Part shown: positions 54,691 through 63,413 of the stretch, in pieces
Layout: every line of letters begins with the position of its first letter
Position numbering within the stretch: position 1 is the first letter of the stretch
Assembly: GCF_004011175.1 (NCBI RefSeq)
Contig: NZ_RQXX01000005.1
Coordinates: 1 to 64,000 of the forward strand
Direction of reading: 5' to 3'
Length of the DNA stretch: 64,000 nt
Origin: Mesobaculum littorinae
GTDB taxonomy: Bacteria > Pseudomonadota > Alphaproteobacteria > Rhodobacterales > Rhodobacteraceae
The notes under the pieces: generated by a model
The model's database searches: none
Seen by the model: only the letters and a program-made list of their open reading frames with translations
What the model was told of the DNA's origin: nothing
Made by a program: the position numbers and the translations under genes

Positions 54691-55307
54691 TCTGCGCCAC
54701 GTCCCATCCGAAGGCCACCCATTTCTCAGGCAGCGGATCCAGCGCCGAGGTCTCTTCGCCCCCCTGCTACAGTCGGGTGCGGTCGATGATGACGGTGAGG
54801 TTGCGCAGGCCACGTTGGCCTGCGGTCATCGCTGCCTCCCGGTTCGATCCCTGCATCTCGCCGTCACCGGTCAGCACGAAGGTGCGGAAATCGGCGCCGT
54901 CGACCTGTCCGGCGATGGCCGTGTCGGTGGGCAGGCCGTGGCCAATCGGGCCCGTATTGGCCTCGCCCCCCGACAGGTACTGCCTGTTGGGGCGGCCGTT
55001 CAGCCTCCGGTCGGGCTGCATGCAGCTATCGAGCCAGTCCTCGGGGGTAATAGCCCGCGCGAAACAGCGCGGTTTAGAGCGCCGTCGCATCGCCCTTCGA
55101 CATCACGAAGCGGTCGCGGTCGGCCTTTTCGGGCTGCGCTGGACCGTGGGGCAGAACGCCGAAGACCAGCGTGGCGACGATGGCGGTGGCGGAAAAACCG
55201 CCGCCGGGATGGCCCAGCTGCGCGGCGTGCAGAATGGAAAACGGGCGGCGGCGCATCCATGTGGCGGTGTCGCGGATCGTGGCGAGGGTGTGGGAGCGGT
55301 CCGTCAT
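54690..55307 (-). pseudogene. Transketolase N-terminal part, frameshifted and truncated
   Basis: From MTDRSHTLATIRDTATWMRR (55307): ILHAAQLGHPGGGFSATAIV, DRFVMSKGDATAL then a stop. In other frames LNGRPNRQYLSGGEANTGPI, GLPTDTAIAGQVDGADFRTF and VLTGDGEMQGSNREAAM (the TPP motif GDGEMQ...N) follow. Sequence after FGWDV switches to kinase. Several indels make it inactive. Confidence 0.82.
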
Positions 55308-55700
55308 CAGGCCCTCCGGGGATGGAAAACTTGCGGTTCGGGCGGCATGACGTGGTCGTAGAAGGGCCAGCCGAGGCAGCGCGTCATCGCCTCGTTCAGG
55401 ATGGCGGCGTGTTGGCCGCGCACCATGGCGCCGTGATGCGCGAACCCGGCTTGGATGACGAAGCCCATCAGCTGCCGCAGCAGGCGGCAGGCGGCGATGC
55501 GCCATCCATGGCATAGGGGTCATCGGTAAAGTCGCCCTCCCCGACATAGGCCTTGAGCGTGCCGTTCGTGTCGTCGGACGAGACGTGGAACCAGGTCATC
55601 ACTGACGCCTGCACGGTGCGGGCGCCGATCGCGCCCAGCCAGGCGCCGCGCCCGCCGCCCAGCGCCGCCAGCCGCAGGCCGCCAGCCGCAGGCCGCCAGC
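55307..55700 (-). pseudogene. C-terminal fragment of a sugar isomerase (fucose/arabinose isomerase-like)
   Basis: Reads VMTWFHVSSDDTNGTLKAYV, GEGDFTDDPYAMDGA, then after a frame change LLRQLMGFVIQAGFAHHGAM and LNEAMTRCLGWPFYDHV, ending at the TGA overlapping the transketolase ATG. A 14-bp tandem repeat (GCCGCCAGCCGCAG) sits at its broken 5' side. The upstream part is absent. Confidence 0.6.
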
Positions 55701-55728
55701 CATGCCATGCGAGTCCGGGTTCCTGCGC

Positions 55729-56253
55729 CTAGAGCCGGGCGAACATGAAGGTGGTGCCGTGGCGCGCGGCGCCGTCGGGGTCCCACGCATAGTCAGGGAT
55801 CACCCCGGCGCGCTGGAACCCGACCGCGGCATATAGCGCTTCGGCCGCATCCCCCGTCCGCGTGTCCAGCGTGACGAGCGTCTTGCCGATGGCGCGGGCG
55901 TGGTCCAGCGCCGCCCCCATCAGCAACCGGCCCAGGCCCTGCCGCCGTGCCCGCGGATGCACGACCATCTTGGCGATCTCGGCCCGGTGGGGCTGGTTCG
56001 CCGGCATCGCGGTCAGAAGCTGTACCGCGCCCAGAAAGTCCCCGCCGCGCGTGACCCCGAAGAGAACGCGGCGTCCCGCCGCGATCTCGGGGCGCACGGC
56101 ATCGGTCCAGAACCCGCGCGCCGCCGCGTCCGAGAGCGGGAGCATGAAGCCGATGGCCGCCCCCTGTGCCACGCAGGCGGACAGGATGTCGGCCAGCGCA
56201 TCGGCCCGGTCGTCCAGTCCGGGCACGTCGATCTGCAGGATGGTCGGGGTCAT
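55729..56253 (-). CDS. GNAT-family N-acetyltransferase
   Basis: 174 residues. The acetyl-CoA binding motif A is KMVVHPRARRQGLGRLLM (R-x-x-G-x-G/A form) and motif B VTLDTRTGDAAEALYAAVGF. The substrate is unknown. It follows an XRE-cupin regulator gene on the same strand by 12 bp, so the two are likely co-transcribed. The 3' end borders the broken isomerase. Confidence 0.88.
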   Translation of the reverse strand: MTPTILQIDVPGLDDRADALADILSACVAQGAAIGFMLPLSDAAARGFWTDAVRPEIAAGRRVLFGVTRGGDFLGAVQLLTAMPANQPHRAEIAKMVVHPRARRQGLGRLLMGAALDHARAIGKTLVTLDTRTGDAAEALYAAVGFQRAGVIPDYAWDPDGAARHGTTFMFARL

Positions 56254-56265
56254 GCGCGCATCTCC

Positions 56266-56820
56266 TCAGGCAAGGGCGATCAGGTAGCGGGCCGCATCGG
56301 CCTGCGTTTCGAAACAGGACGCACCGCGCAGCCGGTAGCGCAGGCAATCGCCCGGGCAAAGGTCATGCGTCGCGCCGTCAACCGACAGGCGCAGCGACCC
56401 GGACAAGAGGACCAGGTGATGCTCCTGCCCCGGTACGGCGGGCTGGTCGTAGGCAATGCGTCGATGCGGCGCGAGGGTGCATTCGATCACCTCGAGTCTC
56501 AGCCGGCCGCTGGGCGGCGACAGCGTGCGCCGTTCGAACCCCGCGTCGCGATCCTGCCAGAGGCTTTGCGCGGCGCGGGGCACATGCGCCGGGAAATCCT
56601 GTTCGAGCGGCGCCAGAAGCTGCGAGATCGGCAGAGACAGCGCGGCGGCCAGGCGGCCCAGCGTCTCGGCCGTGGGGCTGGCCTCGGCATTCTCGATCCG
56701 CGACAGGGTCGCGCGGCTGACCCCGCTGGCCTCGGCAAGGGCCTGAAGCGTCAGCCCCCGGTCCGTGCGCAATGAACGAAGGTGGGCGGCAAGCGCGGTG
56801 GCAGGGTCAGGTGATTCCAT
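56266..56820 (-). CDS. XRE-family regulator with cupin domain
   Basis: 184 residues. The N-terminal HTH_3 is in LTLQALAEASGVSRATLSRIENAEASPT (landmark only), and the C-terminal cupin LVLLSGSLRLSVDGATHDL / PGDCLRYRL. This SutR/PuuR-like architecture senses small molecules. It is coupled to the GNAT gene as a two-gene unit. Confidence 0.88.
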   Translation of the reverse strand: MESPDPATALAAHLRSLRTDRGLTLQALAEASGVSRATLSRIENAEASPTAETLGRLAAALSLPISQLLAPLEQDFPAHVPRAAQSLWQDRDAGFERRTLSPPSGRLRLEVIECTLAPHRRIAYDQPAVPGQEHHLVLLSGSLRLSVDGATHDLCPGDCLRYRLRGASCFETQADAARYLIALA

Positions 56821-56952
56821 ATACGGGATTTATTCCCGAATACGGTCATCCGGCAATGGCGTTTTTTTTTGCCGTCACCGGCAGTGGGCACGGACCCGCC
56901 CCGGGATCAGGTGACCCGGTGCCTAGTCGCGGGCGTCGTGACGGGCGCCGGG

Positions 56953-57420
56953 TCAGAAACCGTCGCGGATCTTGTAGTGGCGGTGGGCGTGGGGGGCACC
57001 GTGACCGTGGGAATGCACGGCCTCGCGTCCTTCGACGGGGATCAGCGCCAGCCGCCCGTGGCGCACACCCCGCTCGGAGAAGAGGCCATTGGCGAAGTCC
57101 TCGACCGCGCCGACCGCGCCGCGCATCACCGTGACCTCGACTGCCGTATCGTGGTCCACCGGCACCGACAGCGCCGCGACGGTCTGGTCATGACGGGCGT
57201 GGCGGCTTTGCGGCACGCGGCGCCCCAGGTCCCGGGTCGACAGGTCCAGGGTGTAGCTGACGACGCCGATGCACTCGGCCTCTTCGGGGGCATCGCGGGT
57301 CAGCGACCGGCGGATCAGATCGCGCATCGCCTCGGACCGGTTGGTCGCGCCAGACCGCGCCATGTAGGCATCGAGCGACGCCAGAAGCTCATCTTCGATC
57401 GAGACCGTGATCCGTGGCAT
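56953..57420 (-). CDS. nikR: NikR-family regulator lacking most nickel ligands
   Basis: 155 residues from MPRITVSIEDELLASLDAYM. The RHH domain (NRSEAMRDLIRRSL) and the ACT-like C-domain are intact in length. By alignment with E. coli NikR, His76 and His79 remain (RHARHD), but the positions of His87, His89 and Cys95 read Ser, Pro and Ala (ALSVPVDHDTAVEV). A His-rich tail HSHGHGAPHAHRHYK follows. It faces an exact NikR operator and the transporter operon. The ligand sensed may therefore not be nickel in the usual geometry. The start at 57420 is chosen from RHH homology. Confidence 0.88.
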   Translation of the reverse strand: MPRITVSIEDELLASLDAYMARSGATNRSEAMRDLIRRSLTRDAPEEAECIGVVSYTLDLSTRDLGRRVPQSRHARHDQTVAALSVPVDHDTAVEVTVMRGAVGAVEDFANGLFSERGVRHGRLALIPVEGREAVHSHGHGAPHAHRHYKIRDGF

Positions 57421-57500
57421 ATCCTCTCCCCGCGACGCCGCCCGCAATGGTTTCCGGCCCGGGGACCGGACGCAAGCCCTTTACGTCCCTTCCCGTCGGC

Positions 57501-57528
57501 GTATGAATTTCACCAAGCGATTTCATAC
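57501..57528. promoter_or_regulatory. NikR operator GTATGA-N16-TCATAC
   Basis: GTATGA (57501-57506) and TCATAC (57523-57528) are separated by exactly 16 bases. They lie in the 120-bp divergent gap, 13 bp before the binding-protein start. The consensus and spacing equal the characterised E. coli NikR site. Confidence 0.92.
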
Positions 57529-57540
57529 CCGGATGATTCC

Positions 57541-59109
57541 ATGAGGCTTCTTTTCGCCGCCGCGTTGTCGGCCATGCTGTTCGCCCCGGTCGCCGCGGTC
57601 ACCGCCCGGCCGCTGGTCCTGGCGGTGGGGGGAGAGCCCGAGGGCGGGTTCGACCCGATCACCGGTTGGGGCAGCTACGGCACGCCCCTGTTTCAGTCCA
57701 CGCTGCTGCGCCGTGCGCCGGACCTGTCGCTGGTGGGCGATCTCGCCACCGACTGGACGCTGTCGCCCGACCGCACCCGCTGGACTGTGACCCTGCGCGA
57801 CGATGCGCGGTTCTCGGACGGCACGCCGGTCACGCCCGAGGACGTCGCCTTTACCTACAACACCGCCCGCGACGCGGGCGGGCTCGTTGACATGGCCGGG
57901 TTCGAAGAGGCGAGGGTCAGCGGCCCCCACGAGGTGCAGCTGGACCTTTCAGCGCCGCGGATCTCCTTCACCAGCCGGCTGGCGACCCTGGGAATCGTGC
58001 CCGCGGAAGGCTACGGGCCGGGCTACGCCCGCGCGCCTGTGGGCTCCGGCCCCTTCCAGCTGGTCGAGTGGCGGGAGGGCGCACAGCTGGTGGTCGAGCC
58101 CAACCCCTACTGGCATGGCGGCGAGATCGGGTTCGACAGGGTCAGCTTCGTCTTCGGATCAGAAGAGGCCGGGCTGGCCCTGGCACGCACCGGGCAGGCC
58201 GATCTCGTGGCGGTCCCCGCCTCGCAGGCCGACAGCGCGCCGCAGGGGATGACGCCGCTCAACGTCGAAACCGTGGACAACCGCGGCCTGATGTTCCCGA
58301 TGCGGCCCGACACCGGGCAGACCACCGACACCGGCGCTCCCATCGGCAACGACGTGACCGCCGACCGGGCGATCCGCGTCGCGATCAACCAGGCGGTCGA
58401 CCGCGATGCGCTGGTGACGCTGGCGTTGGCGGGCCATGGCCGGCCCGCCACCGGGCCGGCAGATGGCCTGCCCTGGGACAACCCGCAGGGCGGCATTCCC
58501 GGCGCCGATCCCGAAGGCGCGCGCGCCACGCTCGAGGCCGCGGGCTGGCGCGATGCCGATGGCGACGGCTTGCGCGAAAAGGACGGGCTCAGCGCGGCTT
58601 TCGACGTCGTCTACCCGGCGGGTGACAGTACCCGTCAGGCGCTGGCGCTGGGGGTCGCGCAACAGCTGCGCGACATCGGCCTGCATGTCACCCCCAACGG
58701 CCGCAGCTGGGACGAGATCCGCGCCCTCATGCATGCGCAGGTGGTGGTCATGGGCTGGGGCGCGCACGACCCTTCGGAGGTGATGAACCTCTATCACGGA
58801 AGCGGCGCGGGCGCGGGCTATTTCAACCCGGGCTTCTACAGCAACCCCACCGTCGACGCCCATCTGGAGGCCGCCGAGCGTGCGCCCGACTTCGAGGCCT
58901 CGCTGCCCGACTGGCAGGCGGCCGAGTGGGACGGCACCACCGGCTTCGGCGCGAAGGGCGACGCCGCCTGGGCCTGGCTCGTGAACCTCGAACATGCCTA
59001 CTGGGCGTCGGACTGTCTCGATACCGGGGCGCGGCAGATCCACCCGCACGGGCACGGGTTCCCGATCACCCACGACCTGCCCGACTGGCGCTGGACCTGC
59101 GAGGAATGA
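57541..59109 (+). CDS. NikA/OppA-type ABC substrate-binding protein
   Basis: 522 residues. Signal peptide MRLLFAAALSAMLFAPVAAVTA, then SBP family 5 features: EPEGGFDPITGW, DWTLSPDRTRWTVTLRDDARF, DGTPVTPEDVAFTY and PVGSGPFQLVEWREG. The C-terminus contains RQIHPHGHGFPITHD, a possible metal-binding stretch. It resembles nickel/peptide binding proteins. It is first in a five-gene operon directly behind the NikR site. Confidence 0.88.
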   Translation: MRLLFAAALSAMLFAPVAAVTARPLVLAVGGEPEGGFDPITGWGSYGTPLFQSTLLRRAPDLSLVGDLATDWTLSPDRTRWTVTLRDDARFSDGTPVTPEDVAFTYNTARDAGGLVDMAGFEEARVSGPHEVQLDLSAPRISFTSRLATLGIVPAEGYGPGYARAPVGSGPFQLVEWREGAQLVVEPNPYWHGGEIGFDRVSFVFGSEEAGLALARTGQADLVAVPASQADSAPQGMTPLNVETVDNRGLMFPMRPDTGQTTDTGAPIGNDVTADRAIRVAINQAVDRDALVTLALAGHGRPATGPADGLPWDNPQGGIPGADPEGARATLEAAGWRDADGDGLREKDGLSAAFDVVYPAGDSTRQALALGVAQQLRDIGLHVTPNGRSWDEIRALMHAQVVVMGWGAHDPSEVMNLYHGSGAGAGYFNPGFYSNPTVDAHLEAAERAPDFEASLPDWQAAEWDGTTGFGAKGDAAWAWLVNLEHAYWASDCLDTGARQIHPHGHGFPITHDLPDWRWTCEE

Positions 59110-60089
59110 GCTGGGCGCGCCCGCTTGTGCTCGGGCGGCTGGTGCGGCTGGCCTGGCTGCTGCCGCTGGCGGCGGTGGGGCTCTTCACGCTGATCTCGCT
59201 AGCGCCCATCGACCCGGTGCAGGCCTATGTGGGCGACCGCACGGCGCTGGTGGGCAGCGACCAGCGTGCCGCCATCGCCGCGGCCTGGGGCCTGGACCGG
59301 CCCGCGACGGAACGGTTCGGCGCCTGGCTGGGCGGTGTGGCGCAGGGCGATCTGGGCCGCTCGATCACCTATGACGCGCCGGTGTCCGAGGTGATCGCAC
59401 GGCGCGTTCCGGCGTCGCTGGCGCTGATCGGAACCGCCTTCGTGACCTCCTTCGTGGTGGGAACCGGGCTGGGCATCGCCGCGGCGACCGCGCGCGGCGG
59501 CGTCGGTGACCGGATCCTGCGCAGCCTTGCCGTGGTGCTGTCGGCCAGCCCCGGGTTCTGGATCGCCATCCTGCTGATCGCCGTCTTCGCCATTGCCCTG
59601 GGCTGGCTGCCCTCCTGCTGCGCCGCCCCGCCCGGGCTGACCCTGGCCGAGGTCGGGATCGGAGACCGCCTGCGCCATCTGGTCCTGCCCGTGGCCACCC
59701 TGTCTGTCGTCGGCACCGCGCCGCTGATCCTGCACACGCGACAGCGGCTGGTGGTGTTTCTCGACGGCCCCGCCGCGCAGCACCTGCGGGCGCATGGCCT
59801 GACCGAGCGGCGCATCGCCTTCGGCGCCGGGCTGCGCCACGCGGTGGGTCCTGCGCTGAACCTGCACCTTGCCGGCGCGGGCGAGCTGTTCGGCGGCTCG
59901 GTGCTGGCCGAGACGGTCTTTGCCTGGCCCGGCCTGGGGCAGGCGACGGCGCGGGCGGCCACCGGGGCGGACGCGCCGCTTCTGATGGGGATCGGCCTGT
60001 CGACGCTGCTGCTGGTCTTCTGCGGCAACCTGGCCGCCGACATCGCTGCCCGGATCGCCGACCCCCGGCTGAGGCACCCCCGGCCATGA
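59106..60089 (+). CDS. ABC transporter permease (NikB/DppB type)
   Basis: 327 residues with six TM helices. N-terminal FTLISLAPIDPVQAYVGD and QGDLGRSITYDAPVSEVIARR are typical for the B-type permease; AHGLTERRIAFGAGLRHAV is the EAA-like cytoplasmic loop. The start overlaps the binding-protein stop (ATGA). It forms the membrane channel with the following permease. Confidence 0.9.
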   Translation: MSWARPLVLGRLVRLAWLLPLAAVGLFTLISLAPIDPVQAYVGDRTALVGSDQRAAIAAAWGLDRPATERFGAWLGGVAQGDLGRSITYDAPVSEVIARRVPASLALIGTAFVTSFVVGTGLGIAAATARGGVGDRILRSLAVVLSASPGFWIAILLIAVFAIALGWLPSCCAAPPGLTLAEVGIGDRLRHLVLPVATLSVVGTAPLILHTRQRLVVFLDGPAAQHLRAHGLTERRIAFGAGLRHAVGPALNLHLAGAGELFGGSVLAETVFAWPGLGQATARAATGADAPLLMGIGLSTLLLVFCGNLAADIAARIADPRLRHPRP

Positions 60090-60937
60090 CCGCGATCGAG
60101 CTTCTGTCGCGCGGGCCCGGCCGCGCGCGGACCAGCCGCCACCCGGCGTGGCGCGGCGCGGTGGCGGGGGGGCTGGTCCTGCTGATCATGGCCGGCGCGG
60201 CGTTGCTGCCGCCCGCCTGGCTCGACCTCGACATCCACGCCGTGGGGGTGCCGCCGGGCCCGTGGCACCCGGCGGGCACCGACAGCCTGGGCCGCGACGT
60301 GGCGGCGCGCACGCTGGCCGCCCTGTCGGTCAGCGTCACCGTGGGCCTGACGGCCGCCATCGCCTCGACCGCGATCGCGCTGGCGCTCGGGCTTGCCGCG
60401 AGCATGGGGCGCGGCGCCGACCACGTGGTGGGCGTGCTGACCGAACTGGTGCTGGGCCTGCCGCATTTCGTGCTGCTGATCATGGTCGCCTTCGCCACCG
60501 GCGGCGGCACGACGGGGGTGATCGTCGCCGTCGCGCTGACCCACTGGCCCCGTCTAGCCCGGCTTCTGCGGCACGAGGCCCAGGGCGTCGCCGCGTCGGA
60601 CTACGTCGCCGTGTCGCGGGCGCTGGGGCGGTCGCGGCTGTGGGTCGCACGCCATCACCTTGCGCCACACCTGCTACCGCAGGTCGTCGCGGGCTTCGTG
60701 CTGATCTTTCCGCATGCGATCCTGCACGAGGCCGGGCTCAGCTTCATCGGGCTGGGGATCGAGCCGCACCTGCCCTCGGTCGGCGTGATGCTGGCGCAGT
60801 CCCTGCGCGAGATCATCGCCGGGCACTGGTGGGTGGCGCTCGCCCCCGGGCTGGGACTGGTGATCGTGGCGCTGGCCTTCGAACGCTTCGGCGAGGCGTT
60901 GCGGCAGGCAGCCGCCGCGCCGGGCGGGACAGGATGA
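60086..60937 (+). CDS. ABC transporter permease (NikC/DppC type)
   Basis: 283 residues, six TM helices. It has the C-type signature HPAGTDSLGRDVAARTL near the first loop and SDYVAVSRALGRSRLWVARHHL as EAA loop, then HEAGLSFIGLGIEP. It overlaps both neighbours by 4 bp. Confidence 0.9.
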   Translation: MTAIELLSRGPGRARTSRHPAWRGAVAGGLVLLIMAGAALLPPAWLDLDIHAVGVPPGPWHPAGTDSLGRDVAARTLAALSVSVTVGLTAAIASTAIALALGLAASMGRGADHVVGVLTELVLGLPHFVLLIMVAFATGGGTTGVIVAVALTHWPRLARLLRHEAQGVAASDYVAVSRALGRSRLWVARHHLAPHLLPQVVAGFVLIFPHAILHEAGLSFIGLGIEPHLPSVGVMLAQSLREIIAGHWWVALAPGLGLVIVALAFERFGEALRQAAAAPGGTG

Positions 60938-61671
60938 CCCTGCGCGCGCGCGACGTCGGGCTGTCCTTTGCCCATCCCGGCACCCACCCCGACCACGCAC
61001 CGACCCGGGCGCTGGAGGGCATCAGCTTCGACGTCGCCCCGGGCGAGGTCTTGGGCATCGCCGGAAGCTCGGGCGCGGGCAAGAGCCTGATTGCCGCCGC
61101 CCTCGCCGGCATCCTGCCGCCAGCGGCGCTTCTCGACGGCGGCATCACGCTGAACGGCACCCCGCCTTCCCCGCGCGACATCGCGCTGGCGCCGCAACGG
61201 CTGGACGCGCTCGACCCGCTTGCGACGCTCGGACGGCAGATTCGGCGGCTGGGCGGGCGGCGCACCGACCCCGCGGCACTCCTCGCCCGGGTGGGCCTGA
61301 CGGCGCGCGTCGCCCGCGCCTATCCACACAGCCTGTCGGGCGGAATGGCGCGGCGGGCCCTGCTGGCGACAGCGCTTGCCGGGGGCGCGGCGTGGGTCGT
61401 GGTGGACGAACCGACCGTGGGGCTGGACCCGGAGGCGGCCGACCGGGTGATGGCGCTGCTGCGCGCTCTTGCCGAAGAAGGGCGCGGACTGGTGGTGATC
61501 AGCCACGACCTGCCGCGCCTTGCCCGCATCGCCACGCGGGTGCTGGTGCTGCAGGACGGCCGCGCGGTCGAGACCGCCCCCGCCGCGGCCTTCGCGGGCG
61601 ATGGCACGGGGCTCGCCACCGCCTTTGCCCGCCGGCTGTGGCAGGCGCAGATCGAGGATCCCGCATGCTGA
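60934..61671 (+). CDS. ABC transporter ATPase (NikD type)
   Basis: 245 residues. Walker A GSSGAGKSLI, signature LSGGMARRALL, Walker B WVVVDEPTVGLD and a switch His in VVISHDL. It lacks the C-terminal oligopeptide-family extension. It overlaps the previous and next genes; it works as a heterodimer with the following ATPase. Confidence 0.9.
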   Translation: MTLRARDVGLSFAHPGTHPDHAPTRALEGISFDVAPGEVLGIAGSSGAGKSLIAAALAGILPPAALLDGGITLNGTPPSPRDIALAPQRLDALDPLATLGRQIRRLGGRRTDPAALLARVGLTARVARAYPHSLSGGMARRALLATALAGGAAWVVVDEPTVGLDPEAADRVMALLRALAEEGRGLVVISHDLPRLARIATRVLVLQDGRAVETAPAAAFAGDGTGLATAFARRLWQAQIEDPAC

Positions 61672-62276
61672 CCGCCCGGGGCCTGCGCCACGCCTACGAC
61701 ACCCGCACGGTGCTGGACGGCATCGACCTTGCGCTGGCCCCGGGCGAGGTGCTGGGCCTCGGCGGCCCCTCGGGCAGCGGCAAGAGCACGCTGGGCCAGC
61801 TATTGGCGGGGCGGATGACGCCGCAGGCCGGCCGGGTGCGGCTGGACGGCGCCGCACTGCCCGCTCCGGCCCCGGGGCGCCCCGCCCCGGTGCAGTACGC
61901 CCCCCAGACCGCCGAGCTGGCCGTCGATCCGCGCTGGAGCGTCGCGCGCATCCTGTCGAACGGCGGACCGCCCGACGGCGCCGCGCTGAGCGCGCTGGGC
62001 ATCCAGCCCGGCTGGCACGACCGGCGCCCCTCCGAGCTTTCGGGCGGCGAGCTGGCGCGCGTGTCGCTGGCACGGTTGATCCACCCCGGCCTGCGCGCGC
62101 TGATTTGCGACGAGATCACCGCCCAGCTGGACGCGCTGGAACAGGCCGCGCTACTCGACCGGCTGACCGGCCTGGCCCGCCGCCGGGGCATCGGTCTGCT
62201 GCTGATCAGCCACAGCGCGGGACTGCGCGCGCGCTACTGCACCCGGTCGCTGACCCTCGTCGCCCGGGGCGGATGA
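61665..62276 (+). CDS. ABC transporter ATPase (NikE type, short)
   Basis: 203 residues. Walker A GPSGSGKST, signature LSGGELARVSL, Walker B ALICDEITAQLD (Ile-Thr-Ala for the usual Pro-Ala-Ser), switch His in LLLISHSAG. It is shorter than NikE (268). A hairpin ACCCCGG-GCGAT-CCGGGGT (62286-62304) follows the stop and may end the operon. Confidence 0.88.
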   Translation: MLTARGLRHAYDTRTVLDGIDLALAPGEVLGLGGPSGSGKSTLGQLLAGRMTPQAGRVRLDGAALPAPAPGRPAPVQYAPQTAELAVDPRWSVARILSNGGPPDGAALSALGIQPGWHDRRPSELSGGELARVSLARLIHPGLRALICDEITAQLDALEQAALLDRLTGLARRRGIGLLLISHSAGLRARYCTRSLTLVARGG

Positions 62277-62436
62277 AATTGCCGCACCCCGGGCGATCCG
62301 GGGTCGCATAAACGACACCCCCGGACTATAGTACCGGAACCCGCGCCACCCGCCTTGGCCGCCGGTGGAAGTGACCCCGAAACCGGCAGCTCGGCCACCG
62401 CCCAAAAATTTTTCCCCACGTCAGCACCCCCCGCTT

Positions 62437-62485
62437 CAATCTACATATTGACGTTGGCCCACCCCCTGACCCAATATATCCATGC
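62437..62485 (+). promoter_or_regulatory. Promoter with two candidate NrdR boxes
   Basis: Box 1 (core ACATAT at 62443-62448 in CAATCTACATATTGACG) and box 2 (ACCCAATATATCCATG, 62469-62484) have cores about 31 bp apart, the spacing of tandem NrdR boxes. TTGACG (62448-62453) and CAATAT (62472-62477) could be -35 and -10, so the repressor would cover both promoter elements. Confidence 0.55.
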
Positions 62486-62655
62486 TTTGGTTCCGGCGAC
62501 TCGTCGTCGGCGAAGAGGGAAGCCGGTGAAGATCCGGCACTGCCCCCGCAACTGTGAGCGGTGAATTCGCGCCCCGACATGCCACTGACGTACCGCGTCG
62601 GGAAGGTGTGGGCGCGGATGTCCGAGCCGTGAAGTCAGGAGACCTGCCAGGGCGC
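62486..62655 (+). promoter_or_regulatory. Cobalamin riboswitch
   Basis: Contains GGGAAGCCGGTGAAGATCCG, GCACTGCCCCCGCAACTGTG and GAGCGG, then the B12-box-type end GCCGTGAAGTCAGGAGACCT. These are the core of an AdoCbl riboswitch in the correct order. It is followed by a 123-nt leader before nrdH. It should reduce nrdHIE expression when B12 is plentiful, favouring a B12-dependent class II reductase. Confidence 0.96.
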
Positions 62656-62778
62656 GAAAATTCGACACGGACGGAGGGTCCGGAGGCGTCGATACGACCG
62701 TGACGGCAGGGGCCGGACGCGTCGTGCGGGCCATCCGATGCCCCCGGCGAAACAGGCTGAACGGAAGGACCCGCTGCC

Positions 62779-63000
62779 ATGACCATCACCGTCTATTCCA
62801 AACCCGCCTGCGTGCAATGCACCGCCACCACCCGCGCGCTGGACGCCAAGGGGATCGACTACGAGGTGGTCGACCTGACCGAGGACGCCGCGGCGATGGC
62901 CCGCGTCACCGACCTGGGCTACCGGCAGGCGCCGGTCGTCATCGCCGGCGACGACCATTGGTCGGGTTTCCGCCCCGACCGCATCGGCGCGCTGGCCTAG
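62779..63000 (+). CDS. nrdH: Glutaredoxin-like protein NrdH
   Basis: 73 residues. The redox motif C-V-Q-C is at [12 protein letters not shown], followed by [12 protein letters not shown], the NrdH C-terminal signature. It reduces the class Ib ribonucleotide reductase. It is first gene of the riboswitch-controlled nrdHIE operon; AAGGA lies upstream of the ATG. Confidence 0.94.
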   Translation: MTITVYSKPACVQCTATTRALDAKGIDYEVVDLTEDAAAMARVTDLGYRQAPVVIAGDDHWSGFRPDRIGALA

Positions 63001-63008
63001 GTCGTCCC

Positions 63009-63413
63009 ATGCGCCTCGCCTACTATTCCTCGTCCTCGGGCAACACCGCGCGCTTCGTCGCGCGGCTGGGCCTGCCGGCCGAGCGGATCCTGCCGGGGGC
63101 GCCGCCGCGCATGACCGATCCCTTCGTGCTGATCACGCCAACCTATGCGGATGGCGAGGGGCGCGGCGCGGTGCCGAAACCGGTGATCCGCTTTCTGAAC
63201 GACGCCGACACCCGCGGCCACCTGATGGGCGTGATCGCGGGCGGCAACCGCAATTTCGGCGAGGCCTTCGGCTTGGCGGGCGACGTGATCGCGGCCAAGT
63301 GCGGGGTGCCCTGCCTCTACCGGTTCGAACTGGCCGGAACGGCGGGGGACATCACCCGCGTAAGACAGGGACTGGACAGACTATGGACGCAGATACGCTC
63401 GACCGCGGCGTGA
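63009..63413 (+). CDS. nrdI: Flavodoxin-like NrdI
   Basis: 134 residues. It has the flavin phosphate loop [30 protein letters not shown] and [14 protein letters not shown]. It supplies superoxide/FMN chemistry for assembly of the Mn(III)2-tyrosyl cofactor of NrdF. It is 8 bp after nrdH and overlaps nrdE. Confidence 0.94.
   Translation: MRLAYYSSSSGNTARFVARLGLPAERILPGAPPRMTDPFVLITPTYADGEGRGAVPKPVIRFLNDADTRGHLMGVIAGGNRNFGEAFGLAGDVIAAKCGVPCLYRFELAGTAGDITRVRQGLDRLWTQIRSTAA

Noticed and set aside
54581-55516. 311-codon plus frame across the transketolase region
   Set aside because: The minus-strand readings match transketolase and kinase in order; the plus frame is low complexity.
58159-59073. 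Long minus-strand frame opposite the binding-protein gene
   Set aside because: A high-GC shadow: composition is Arg/Gly/Ala/Val-biased with no domain, while the plus frame has a signal peptide and SBP family motifs.
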